Of a stretch of DNA of 21,126 bases, positions 1 to 6,876 are shown piece after piece. A program made the translations under genes and the position numbers. How positions within the stretch are numbered: position 1 is the stretch's first letter; each line of letters starts with the position of its first letter. This stretch comes from a virus. Under the pieces are notes generated by a model, which was given only the letters and a program-made list of their open reading frames with translations, had not been told where the DNA came from and did not search any database. The DNA lies in the IMG/VR virus record IMGVR_UViG_3300048778_000061, positions 1 to 21,126 of that record. The stretch is one strand, 5' to 3'.

Positions 1-1
1 T

Positions 2-646
2 ATGCGCGAACTTCATAAAGTTTGGAAAATCTCTAAAACTAAAAACGAATCAACCACAGAACAAATATGTAATAAATGTTTTCGAATAAAACCAATATCT
101 ATGTTTGCTAAAAAACACAAAGATTCACGCGACATTAAAACTATTTGTAAAGATTGCAGTAATATCACAATTAAAGAATATAGAAAAAAGAATCCAGAAA
201 TGATAAAAGAAATAAATAAAAAATTTAGGAAAAATCCAAAAAATAAAGAAAAAAGAAACAAAATACATAAAACAAAAATAAAAACGGACACATGCTATGC
301 GATTAGACATAATTTAAGAAATAATTTAAGTCAAGCCTTTAGATTATATTCTAAAAATGGTAAAACAAAATCTTGTAAAGAATATGGAATAGATTTTCAA
401 GCGATATTTAAAAAAGTTGGACCAAGACCAGGAACAGGAAAAGAATGGCATCTAGATCATATTATTCCACTTGATTTATTTAACTTTGATATTTCAGAAC
501 ATGTTAGATTAGCCCATGTTCCGAGCAATCTACAATGGCTTCCTGGGCCTGAAAATATTCATAAATCAGATGATATTTTAGATTATGTTTATGAAAATTC
601 TGAATTAGTTTATATTCTTAATATTATTTTCGGATTTTATGACTAA
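2..646 (+). CDS. HNH endonuclease, possibly 5'-truncated by the window
   Basis: Probable free-standing HNH nuclease of the kind phages carry as mobile (homing) genes; it would cut double-stranded DNA in the host cytoplasm. The C-terminal half holds an HNH core with WHLDHIIPL at residues 149-157, followed by a conserved NLQWL...N..KSD stretch that supplies the distal metal/DNA-binding residues. The N-terminus has two CxxC pairs (Cys23/Cys26 and Cys49/Cys52), probably a zinc-binding knuckle, then a Lys-rich linker. The ATG at position 2 leaves no room to see a ribosome binding site, so the true start may lie upstream. The gene stands alone on + and faces the minus-strand uvsY group across a shared hairpin terminator. 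The family assignment is firm; a homing role is inferred from the family and the phage setting. Confidence 0.8.
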   Translation: MRELHKVWKISKTKNESTTEQICNKCFRIKPISMFAKKHKDSRDIKTICKDCSNITIKEYRKKNPEMIKEINKKFRKNPKNKEKRNKIHKTKIKTDTCYAIRHNLRNNLSQAFRLYSKNGKTKSCKEYGIDFQAIFKKVGPRPGTGKEWHLDHIIPLDLFNFDISEHVRLAHVPSNLQWLPGPENIHKSDDILDYVYENSELVYILNIIFGFYD

Positions 647-651
647 AAAGA

Positions 652-677
652 AAAGGCTCAACTTTCGAAGAGCCTTT
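652..677 (-). terminator. Hairpin terminator between convergent genes
   Basis: Inverted repeat AAAGGCTC (652-659) / GAGCCTTT (670-677) around a 10-nt loop, lying between the converging HNH gene and the minus-strand gene ending at 701. Read on the minus strand the stem is followed by a T-rich run (CTTTTT), so it fits a Rho-independent terminator of the uvsY group best. On + it has only the TTT of the stem, so it would be weaker in that direction. Confidence 0.75.
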
Positions 678-700
678 AAGAAACATAATAAAATTAAAAC

Positions 701-1225
701 TTATGACGAATAAATCGTAGGAAGCCATTCAGAAATCCACTTGCGGCCTTTTTCGGTAAGCTTTTTATCACCTTCTGTCAAAAGACCATGTTGAACCAAG
801 TCATCATCGGCAACAATTTCCTCATTTACCATACGTTCTGCCAAGTGTGCATTATAAAGACTTCTGACAGACTTTGGAGAAAGCTTTACGAAATCTTCTT
901 TAAGAGCTTTTGGCGCAGTTGCTTCTCTCTTTTCAATCTTAAGATTGCCACCAAGATCATATCCAAGTTCGGCTTCAGCTTTCTTTAGAGCGTCACCCTT
1001 ATCGGCAGCAGGACCTTCCCACTTTACTTCACCATCTTTCATAACTACCCAAACTTCAGTCTTATCATTTTCTTTTTCAACTTCATCTGGGTCTTGAAGT
1101 CCTTTAGGTTCATTTTGAATGAAAGTCGGTGCCACATCTACAATACCGAATCGTTCAGTTTCTGTGAGTGTGTTTTTTGAAAGCAAAGATTCTACCAAAC
1201 TTCCAATACTATTTTTCTGAGTCAT
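701..1225 (-). CDS. Conserved-looking phage protein of unknown function
   Basis: I do not recognise this 174-aa acidic, soluble protein. No signal peptide or membrane segment is visible. Three parts can be seen: an N-terminal helix-like stretch (SLVESLLSKNTLTETERF), a central compact segment WVVMKDGEVKWEGPAADK followed by an Ala/Glu/Lys helix that looks like a small alpha/beta fold, and a C-terminal part ending LTEKGRKWISEWLP that resembles a short winged-helix or DNA-binding segment in general character only. The start at 1225 has a good ribosome binding site (AGAGGA about 9 nt upstream). It overlaps the preceding gene by 17 nt, so the two are probably translationally coupled, and it is the last gene of the minus-strand group, ending just before the terminator at 652-677. 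Confidence 0.7.
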   Translation of the reverse strand: MTQKNSIGSLVESLLSKNTLTETERFGIVDVAPTFIQNEPKGLQDPDEVEKENDKTEVWVVMKDGEVKWEGPAADKGDALKKAEAELGYDLGGNLKIEKREATAPKALKEDFVKLSPKSVRSLYNAHLAERMVNEEIVADDDLVQHGLLTEGDKKLTEKGRKWISEWLPTIYSS

Positions 1226-1514
1226 TTTCTGATTCCTCTTTATTCTTATTTATAAAACTATTCAAATCTTTTTGCGGATATTTTTGTTTAATTAAATCTG
1301 TAGTATATACAAGACCATCTTGAATTTTTTTCTTAACTTCTTCTAAAAATCTTTTCGCATAAATTTCGGAAGCTACCATATAAAGGTCTTCGGCAGTTTG
1401 ATATTGATTTTGAGAGTATAATTCCCGAGCTATTTCTAAAATATCATCGGAAACTGACATGTCTGGTTTAGGACTTTGTTCGGAATTTTCTTGAATAAAT
1501 TTTTTAAATCGCAT
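1209..1514 (-). CDS. Small acidic hypothetical protein downstream of uvsY
   Basis: A 101-aa protein of unknown function. It starts MRFKKFIQEN, a short basic/amphipathic N-terminus of a type often seen in T4-like phage proteins, has a predicted helical middle (residues about 22-65) and a charged Glu/Asn/Lys-rich tail. It lies 11 bp after uvsY stops and overlaps the next gene by 17 nt. No convincing Shine-Dalgarno sequence precedes the ATG. Instead a GATAAATA box occupies 1527-1520 on the minus strand, beginning inside the uvsY stop codon. That box resembles a T4-type late promoter, but so close to the ATG it would give an almost leaderless transcript. Reality as a gene is supported by tight packing and overlap; function is not assignable. 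Confidence 0.6.
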   Translation of the reverse strand: MRFKKFIQENSEQSPKPDMSVSDDILEIARELYSQNQYQTAEDLYMVASEIYAKRFLEEVKKKIQDGLVYTTDLIKQKYPQKDLNSFINKNKEESENDSEK

Positions 1515-1525
1515 GAAATTATTTA

Positions 1526-1939
1526 TCAGAAATCCAAACCAGCTTTGAAACGCATATGAGCAATTGAATTTTTAATTTGGAAACCAAGGTCTCTAAAATT
1601 TTGTAGAGTGTTTTCGAGATATATTACAACTTCTTCTTGAAAATTTATTTCTTTACAAATATTGAAGAATCTTGGGTCTTTGTGCATTTGAGACTCAATC
1701 TCATCCCGCTTCTCTCTTCTGATATCTGAGTGAAATTTAATTTTATCATAAAGTTCTGCATAGAGGACTTCTTTATCGAGCCGTAGATCCTTCAATTTAG
1801 TTGTTTCCTTAGTGAATATGTCTAGATAGAAACATCTCTTAATGACTAACTCTTGAAGTTTAGATTGAATAGAATCTTCATTGAAAGTCAGTTCCTTTTC
1901 TATCAATGGTTTCAATTTTTGAAGTTCAAGTTTAGTCAT
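1526..1939 (-). CDS. uvsY: UvsY-like recombination mediator
   Basis: Likely UvsY, the T4 recombination mediator that helps load UvsX on gp32-coated single-stranded DNA during recombination-dependent replication and repair. The protein is 137 aa, the same length as T4 UvsY, highly charged and helical throughout. The C-terminus (about residues 117-134, LGFQIKNSIAHMRFKAG) matches in pattern the T4 ending, which reads roughly RGFAIKHIQDMRAFEAG. The start has a strong AGAGGAAA site (1955-1948 on minus) 8 nt upstream. A CTAAATA box (1967-1961) sits where a late promoter would be, with the ribosome binding site just inside the predicted transcript. It heads the minus-strand group. Its partner uvsX lies at 13495 in this window, which supports the call. 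Similarity is by recall, not by search. Confidence 0.82.
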   Translation of the reverse strand: MTKLELQKLKPLIEKELTFNEDSIQSKLQELVIKRCFYLDIFTKETTKLKDLRLDKEVLYAELYDKIKFHSDIRREKRDEIESQMHKDPRFFNICKEINFQEEVVIYLENTLQNFRDLGFQIKNSIAHMRFKAGLDF

Positions 1940-1960
1940 GAATTAAATTTCCTCTATAGT

Positions 1961-1967
1961 TATTTAG
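1961..1967 (-). promoter_or_regulatory. Putative late promoter box for uvsY
   Basis: CTAAATA on the minus strand, 22 nt upstream of the uvsY ATG. T4-type gp55/gp33-dependent late promoters consist only of a TATAAATA-like -10 box, and a gp55 gene is present in this window. The spacing puts the expected start of transcription just before the AGAGGAAA ribosome binding site. TAAATA is common by chance in DNA this A+T-rich, so position is the main support. Confidence 0.35.
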
Positions 1968-2068
1968 CTTTGAAGTTAATGATGAACCGTGATTTTTAAG
2001 ATTAAATTGCTGTTAATTCTAATTCAATAAAAGTAATTGAAATGGAGACCGTAGGGAGCCATTTCTGA

Positions 2069-2079
2069 GTCCGAAGGAC
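2069..2079 (+). repeat. GTCC-GAA-GGAC triloop hairpin
   Basis: Perfect 4-bp stem GTCC/GGAC closed by a C-GAA-G triloop, a class of DNA mini-hairpin known for unusual stability. It lies in the gene-free region about 130 bp upstream of uvsY. Being short, it could be coincidental; the same TTCCGAAGG words occur in coding DNA here. Confidence 0.35.
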
Positions 2080-2402
2080 GAACTTTAATATTGTGATTAA
2101 GTTTTTTCTAAAAATGATAATTTCAAAATGAGCATAATAATTCATTGTTTAAAAAGTTTGAACATTATGAATTAAACATGGCTCGATTGAATTATAATTT
2201 TCTTATTGAAGATAGATTTAATTACAATGGTTCTATAGGTTCTAATTTATAAAAATCTTTAACTTCAATAGATTGTGATTTATATTTCTAAAAACTTTAC
2301 TTCAATATGGTTCAATGCAGTTCAATTTATAATCATTTTCTAAAAAGTTTAATTACAATTCTGTTCATGGTCTTTCAGTCAATCTCGTTCCTCGATTGAA
2401 TC

Positions 2403-2409
2403 GCTTCGC
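2403..2409 (-). repeat. GCGAAGC mini-hairpin
   Basis: The minus strand reads GCGAAGC, the classic extra-stable DNA mini-hairpin sequence reported from some phage replication origins. It sits in a locally G+C-richer island (about 2378-2420) inside the A+T-rich gene-free region. It is only 7 nt long, so chance occurrence cannot be excluded. Confidence 0.35.
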
Positions 2410-2821
2410 TCAAGTCCTTTCTAATTCATGGTTCCGTTTCAGTTCAACTTTTCGAAAAATTTCTGACAGACCCACCCTAAATCCCTCCCAAAAAACATAA
2501 AAATTTTTAGAAGACAATTTAAGGAATATCTAGACCCAAGAAATGTTTTACTCTTTTTATTTGAAATCCTAGAAAATAAATTATAAGAATTTCAAACTTG
2601 CAAGAAACGTAAACCGTAACATTTCTTCGAAGTCTCTCTCATTTCTTTAACAATTTTATTCTTCCATTTCTCCAGAAGACTTATTATTTGTTAGAGGCTT
2701 TGTTCCTTTCTTTTTTACAGAGGAGGCACCTTATTGAGAAACTTCTACCCAAACCATTTTCAGATTTGTGTTTTAGAAAACTTTTCAGAAACATTTTCCG
2801 ATAATTTTCTTCAACTTTTTC

Positions 2822-2850
2822 ATCATACCATCTTTAATCTCATGTGTCAA
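2822..2850 (-). promoter_or_regulatory. Strong sigma70-type promoter into the gene-free region
   Basis: On the minus strand TTGACA (2850-2845), a 17-bp spacer and TATGAT (2827-2822). The spacer carries GATTAAAGATG, shared almost exactly with the promoters at 3416, 9087 and 16342. It overlaps the end of the HNH gene and its first downstream start codon is that of uvsY, about 880 bp away, so its transcript would begin with a long untranslated stretch. Confidence 0.7.
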
Positions 2851-3325
2851 GGACTTTTTCAAGGTAAACATATCCATTAAGTTTTTTATTTAATCTTCTT
2901 CTCATCGTAGTGTCAGGTATACTCATTTCAATACATGCCAAGCAAACACTTTCGAAAATTCTATCATATATTTTTACTGGTCTGCTTTTCCAATTTAATT
3001 TACCAGTATTAAAAAATGCATTCTTGATTCTTAGTTGTTCGTATTCTTTAGAACTTAATTTTATTCTTTGTTGATTTTCGGAAGAACTCAGAGACATTTT
3101 ATGATAGCCCATGAACAAACTTTTATTTCCTGGATAAGCTTTAGAAAGTAATTTATGTGCAAGAAAATGTTCTCTAGCAGTCAGAAGAACCATATTTTCT
3201 TTTTTATTAGAACCACCCAGACACTTAGGAATGATGTGATGGTTTTCGAAATAGTCTGAGCCTTTCTTTCGGTTTTGTTCCTTGGCATGTTCTATCAGTT
3301 TATTGTAGAGCTTCAAGTATGTCAT
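2840..3325 (-). CDS. HNH homing-type endonuclease with NUMOD tail
   Basis: Free-standing HNH endonuclease of the T4 Mob/SPO1 type, expected to cut related phage DNA lacking the gene and so spread it by recombination. The HNH motif is clear: ENHHIIPKCLGGSN at residues 27-40 (His29/His30), Asn44, then LTAREHFLAHKLL with His53 and His57. Residues about 116-155 (KIYDRIFESVCLACIEMS onward) look like a NUMOD1-type DNA-binding module with a following helix-turn-helix. No Shine-Dalgarno sequence precedes the ATG. A CATAAATA box lies at 3339-3332, 6 nt upstream, so a late transcript would be nearly leaderless. The gene separates uvsY and its long leader from the divergent gp46 operon, and a strong promoter overlaps its 3' end. 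Full length for this family. Confidence 0.85.
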   Translation of the reverse strand: MTYLKLYNKLIEHAKEQNRKKGSDYFENHHIIPKCLGGSNKKENMVLLTAREHFLAHKLLSKAYPGNKSLFMGYHKMSLSSSENQQRIKLSSKEYEQLRIKNAFFNTGKLNWKSRPVKIYDRIFESVCLACIEMSIPDTTMRRRLNKKLNGYVYLEKVLDT

Positions 3326-3415
3326 TAAATTTATTTATGTCGCTCTGGTCTCGTTTTCGGAAACTTTCTTTAAAATCTTTTGGAAATCTTTTCTAAAATT
3401 TCTCTAAACTGCTAC

Positions 3416-3444
3416 TTGACAACGGAGATTAAATATGATACAAT
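3416..3444 (+). promoter_or_regulatory. Promoter of the gp46-55-47 operon
   Basis: TTGACA (3416-3421), 17-bp spacer, TACAAT (3439-3444). The spacer contains GATTAAATATG, a one-base variant of the GATTAAAGATG found in three other promoters of this window. Expected transcription start is near 3451, giving a leader of about 20 nt before the gp46 ATG. Confidence 0.75.
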
Positions 3445-3469
3445 TAGTCTATGATAGAGAACAATCAAA

Positions 3470-5230
3470 ATGTATTTTAGAATAAACCATCAAATTGTAA
3501 GAAATTTTTTGAGTTATGGAAACATAGAAACCAAACTTGAATTCGAACCAGGGCTTTCATTAGTTCATGCTAAGAATGGCGGCGGCAAGTCTACGTTGTT
3601 TTTGGATGCAGTTTCTTATAACCTTTACGGAAAACCTTACAGAGATATTAAGATAGGGGAATTAGCAAACCGTAAGAATGGTTGTAAGGGATTGTATACA
3701 GAAGGGTCTTATACAATTGATAAAGATACCTATAGAATAATTCGGACATATGCTCCAGCAAGATTAGAAATTTATAAGAATGATGATCCTAAACCATTAG
3801 AGTCGGCATCTTCTAAAAAATTAGATCAGGAAGAAATTGAAGACTTGATTGGAATTAATTACAACATATTCAAATTAGTTATTGCTATCGCTACTTCTTC
3901 CAACCCACCATTCCTTTCTTTAGGACTTCCGGAAAAGCGTAAAGTAATGGAATCTATTTTCTCTATAAACATTTTCGGAGAGATGCTTGCAAAGGCTAGG
4001 AAAAGTTTTAACGGAAAGAAAACAGAAAAGACTATATATCAAAACAATGTAAATAATTTAAAATCTCTTTTGATATCTCTTAAAAATCAAATTACGGAAA
4101 TAGATAATTCGATTAGAGATTTTGATTCTACCAAAGCCGAAGAGATAGAGTCTTTAAAAAATAAAAAGAAAACTATCACAAAAGATATTAAAGATCTTTC
4201 GGAAAAACTTAAAGAACTAGAATCTTTAAAAATTGAATTGGATATTGCTGATTATGTTTCAGAACAAATTAAGATAGATTCTGAAATAAAGTTTTCCGAA
4301 AATAAGATAAAAGAAAACAAAACACAAATAAAGTTTTTGGAAAAGAATACTGAATGTCCTCTTTGCAAACACGAATTAACGAAAGATCATAAGAAAGAAG
4401 AGTTAGAAAAGTTAGAAAAGACGAATGTTAATTTACAGAAAGTTATTGATAAAAATAAAGTAAAGCTTTCCGAAACACTTTCTAAGATAACTAAGCAAAA
4501 AGAAATTAAGAAACTTTTTGAAGAAACTAATTCAAATGTTTCTATGACAAATTTAAAGATAAAGAATTTAGAAAAGAACCGTGGTGATATTGAAGACCAG
4601 ATTAAAAAAGTTGAAGAACGTGTATTTAACTTAGATTCTACAAATATTAAAAAAGACTTTGATGAAAAATCGGTTACATTTAAAGAATACGCTAATAAAT
4701 TAGATGATCTCAATAAGGATCTTAAAAAATTAGAGATGGTTATTAAGATGCTTTCCGAAGAAGGTATTAAAAGTTATTTCTTCAAACGCCTTGTTCCTCT
4801 CTTGAATGCTAAGATAAATGAACAACTAAATAACTTTGATCTTCCAGTAGTGATAAATTTTAATGAAAATATGGAAGAGTCTATAGATGAAATTGGTTCG
4901 GCAGAAAAAGGAATCTCTTACAATAGTTTTTCTGAAGGTGAGAAGAAGCGTATTGATATAGCCATTCTTTTATCCTTTATAAACACTATGAAGACCATTT
5001 CTAATTGGAATTGTAATCTTCTAGTATTTGATGAAATTCTTGATTCAGCTACTGATGCAGATGGTTTGGAAAAGTTGTTAGGGTCTATTAAAGAAATTAC
5101 TTTGAAAGATTCTAATATTTGTTCTTATGTAGTTTCTCACAGAGAGTCTATGCAAGATTTATATGACAGGATTATAGAGATAAAGAAAGTGAATGGTTTT
5201 TCAAAAGTTGAGGTAAAAACAAATGGCTAA
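3470..5230 (+). CDS. 46: gp46-like recombination nuclease ATPase subunit (Rad50/SbcC family)
   Basis: Large subunit of the gp46/gp47 exonuclease, which resects DNA ends to make 3' overhangs for UvsX-driven recombination and replication, and takes part in host DNA degradation. It has all the SMC/Rad50 landmarks: Walker A HAKNGGGKST at residues 33-42, a long Lys/Glu-rich coiled coil interrupted by a zinc hook CPLC at 296-299, the ABC signature SFSEGEKKR at about 486-494, and Walker B LLVFDEILDS with Asp521/Glu522. At 586 aa it is close to T4 gp46 (560 aa). The start lies about 20 nt after a strong promoter, with only a weak GAGA ribosome binding site. The stop overlaps the gp55 gene by 8 nt, and its partner gp47 follows after it. 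Confidence 0.95.
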   Translation: MYFRINHQIVRNFLSYGNIETKLEFEPGLSLVHAKNGGGKSTLFLDAVSYNLYGKPYRDIKIGELANRKNGCKGLYTEGSYTIDKDTYRIIRTYAPARLEIYKNDDPKPLESASSKKLDQEEIEDLIGINYNIFKLVIAIATSSNPPFLSLGLPEKRKVMESIFSINIFGEMLAKARKSFNGKKTEKTIYQNNVNNLKSLLISLKNQITEIDNSIRDFDSTKAEEIESLKNKKKTITKDIKDLSEKLKELESLKIELDIADYVSEQIKIDSEIKFSENKIKENKTQIKFLEKNTECPLCKHELTKDHKKEELEKLEKTNVNLQKVIDKNKVKLSETLSKITKQKEIKKLFEETNSNVSMTNLKIKNLEKNRGDIEDQIKKVEERVFNLDSTNIKKDFDEKSVTFKEYANKLDDLNKDLKKLEMVIKMLSEEGIKSYFFKRLVPLLNAKINEQLNNFDLPVVINFNENMEESIDEIGSAEKGISYNSFSEGEKKRIDIAILLSFINTMKTISNWNCNLLVFDEILDSATDADGLEKLLGSIKEITLKDSNICSYVVSHRESMQDLYDRIIEIKKVNGFSKVEVKTNG

Positions 5231-5645
5231 GAAAAAGAAAGAAGGTTATTTTAACAACGAAGAAGTTTTAGAATTTTTTAAGAGAAGAAATTTCTTAAAA
5301 TCTCTCGAAACTCGAACATTTCAAGAAGATAGAGAGTTGTTCAAAATTAAAGAAAAGTTGGGAGTTCTTTATTTCAAGATTTCCGAAGGACTTTTGCGTA
5401 GACCTAACTTTTGTAATTATGATATTGCTACAAAGTCCGAGATGATTTCTGATGCAGTTTATAATTGTCTTAAAGCTGGTGATAATTACGACGTAAAGTT
5501 TGATAAGCCTCATGCATACTTTACGCAAATTTCTTGGAATGCTTTTATCTTGAATATTAAAAATTTGAAGAAACGCTCTGGATTGATTCTTCCATTGTCG
5601 CATATAGAGAATATGGAAGCTGGAGATGATGGAGCAGGTGAATGA
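5223..5645 (+). CDS. 55: gp55-like late sigma factor, short C-terminus
   Basis: T4 gp55-type sigma factor, which binds host RNA polymerase core and recognises the TATAAATA box of late promoters. Residues about 55-118 match the gp55 pattern: EGLLRRPNFCNYDIATKSEM, then NCLKAGDNYDVKFDKPHAYF, then TQISWNAFILNIKNLKKR; T4 gp55 has [20 protein letters not shown] at the equivalent place. It is only 140 aa against about 185 in T4. The last residues are LPLSHIENMEAGDDGAGE, so the C-terminal clamp-binding peptide of T4 (LDFLYE) is missing. There is no space for a lost tail: the stop codon overlaps the ATG of gp47 (ATGA). It begins inside gp46 with GAGG 9 nt upstream. Function is well supported; independence from the clamp is inference. 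Confidence 0.88.
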   Translation: MAKKKKEGYFNNEEVLEFFKRRNFLKSLETRTFQEDRELFKIKEKLGVLYFKISEGLLRRPNFCNYDIATKSEMISDAVYNCLKAGDNYDVKFDKPHAYFTQISWNAFILNIKNLKKRSGLILPLSHIENMEAGDDGAGE

Positions 5646-6679
5646 AAATAGCTTTTGTAACTGACATCCACATGGGTTGCCGTAGAGGTTCGGAAGTTTT
5701 TCTAAAATCTCATCTAAAGTTTTTCAAAAACCAGTTCATACCTGATTTGAAAGAGCGTAAGATAGACACCATAATAATTCCAGGAGATTTTTTCGATAAT
5801 CGCCTAGCACTCGACTCCAGAATTTTAGATAGTGTGTTAGAACTTTTCGAAAACGATTTCAAAGACTTTAAAATTTATATCATAGTAGGAAACCATGACT
5901 CTTATTTGGAAAGTTCTATTCATATAAATTCTCTGAAAGTTTTAGAACACTTTTCTAATGTAACTGTTTTCGAAAAATCTAATTCAATTAAACTAGCAAA
6001 CAAGTCATTCTATTTTGTTCCTTGGGTTACAAATTCCGAAAAGTTTTTAGAAGAACTTTCTCAAATTAAAAAACATGACATCTGCGTAGGGCATTTCAAC
6101 TTTTCTTCTTTCCTAATGCATAAAGGACAAGAATGTGAACATGGTCTCCCTTCCGCACCTTTTTTCGAAAAGTTTAAGCTCACGATCTCCGGACACTTTC
6201 ATACACGTTCAGAAAAGGTTTTGGGAAGCTCTAGGATCGTTTACATAGGCAATCCGTTCCATATGACTAGGAATGACATAGATGACCCTAGAGGATATTC
6301 TATACTTAACACTGACGATCTTAGTTTGGAGTTTGTAGAAAATACACAGTCTATAAAGTTTGTGAAATATTTTTATCCTCAACCTTTGGAAGAACATCAT
6401 ATCAAAGGAAATCATGTCGATATTTTCATAAACATTGATGAGAAAACTGACGAAAAGCTAGTTGATAAATATTTCGAAAGGCTTGAGAAATTTGAACCAG
6501 CGTTTCCTATAAACAAGAAAACAGTTAATAAAATAGACTTGAACGCTCCAGATGAAATGCAGGGAGCCTCTATACCAGAACTGATAAATGAATATGTAAA
6601 TGCTCAAACGATAGAAAACAAAGAAGAAATTTTAGAAATGGTTTTTGAATTTTATAATGAATGCAAAAACTCAATGTAA
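5642..6679 (+). CDS. 47: gp47-like recombination nuclease subunit (Mre11/SbcD family)
   Basis: Metallophosphoesterase subunit of the gp46/gp47 nuclease, acting with gp46 at DNA ends. Every catalytic motif is present in order: DIH at residues 8-10, GDFFDNR at 48-54, GNHD at 83-86, GHFNFS from 150, and GHFHTR at 184-189, binding the two-metal centre. Length (345 aa) is close to T4 gp47 (339 aa). The C-terminal third, beyond the nuclease domain, is less conserved and should contact gp46. The start overlaps the gp55 stop (ATGA) with GGAG 7 nt upstream, so the three genes 46, 55 and 47 are co-transcribed and likely coupled. T4 has 47 and 46 adjacent, whereas here gp55 is placed between them. Confidence 0.95.
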   Translation: MKIAFVTDIHMGCRRGSEVFLKSHLKFFKNQFIPDLKERKIDTIIIPGDFFDNRLALDSRILDSVLELFENDFKDFKIYIIVGNHDSYLESSIHINSLKVLEHFSNVTVFEKSNSIKLANKSFYFVPWVTNSEKFLEELSQIKKHDICVGHFNFSSFLMHKGQECEHGLPSAPFFEKFKLTISGHFHTRSEKVLGSSRIVYIGNPFHMTRNDIDDPRGYSILNTDDLSLEFVENTQSIKFVKYFYPQPLEEHHIKGNHVDIFINIDEKTDEKLVDKYFERLEKFEPAFPINKKTVNKIDLNAPDEMQGASIPELINEYVNAQTIENKEEILEMVFEFYNECKNSM

Positions 6680-6690
6680 GGAACCTTGAT

Positions 6691-6876
6691 ATGATTCACG
6701 CAAAAGTAAAAACTGAAGAAGATTTCGTAAATAAAGATGTTGCAGAAGCTAAGGCTAACGCTTGGTTAGAGAGATTTAAGAAAGTTGCTAAAGAAAAGAA
6801 TCTAGATATGAACAAAGATTTTCGGAAAATTGAACGAATACTTGACAGAGAGGATAGGAACAATGTTGGAAATTGA
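6691..6876 (+). CDS. Small charged hypothetical protein after gp47
   Basis: A 61-aa protein (MIHAKVKTEEDF onward), rich in Lys, Glu and Asp and probably helical; no family recognised. I prefer the ATG at 6691 over the in-frame ATG at 6661 because AAGGA lies 8-9 nt upstream of 6691 and because 6661 is inside gp47. It is 11 nt after the gp47 stop and overlaps the next gene, so it belongs to the same operon. No membrane segment or known motif is seen. Confidence 0.6.
   Translation: MIHAKVKTEEDFVNKDVAEAKANAWLERFKKVAKEKNLDMNKDFRKIERILDREDRNNVGN

Larger units (their letters stand above)
1940..2839. other. 900-bp gene-free A+T-rich region, candidate origin or ncRNA locus
   Basis: No convincing coding frame exists in this stretch between uvsY and the HNH gene, which is remarkable in an otherwise tightly packed genome. 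It is A+T-rich and degenerate-repetitive: TTTAATTACAAT occurs exactly at 2217-2228 and 2348-2359, TTTCTAAAAA recurs near 2106, 2286 and 2338, and variants of ACTTCAAT/GTTCAAT recur between 2260 and 2330. Two hairpins with GAA triloops lie at 2069-2079 (+ strand) and 2403-2409 (minus strand). A pyrimidine-rich, repeat-poor part follows from about 2460. A strong minus-strand promoter at 2850-2822 fires into the region toward uvsY. In T4 one replication origin is associated with the uvsY promoter, so an origin or an untranslated transcript are both plausible here; neither is shown. Confidence 0.5.

Noticed and set aside
1940-2839. Group I intron or tRNA in the gene-free region
   Set aside because: I could not find the conserved P/Q/R/S core elements of a group I intron, nor a cloverleaf with a TTCRA arm, on either strand. 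It also does not interrupt a gene.
4387-4713. Open frame on the minus strand inside gp46
   Set aside because: Antisense to the Lys/Glu coiled coil; its Ser/Phe/Leu-rich composition is the mirror image of AAR/GAR codons. No ribosome binding site and no motif.
5560-5660. Frameshift truncating gp55
   Set aside because: No gp55-like tail is seen in other frames after 5600, and the stop codon overlaps a well-placed gp47 start, so the short form appears genuine.
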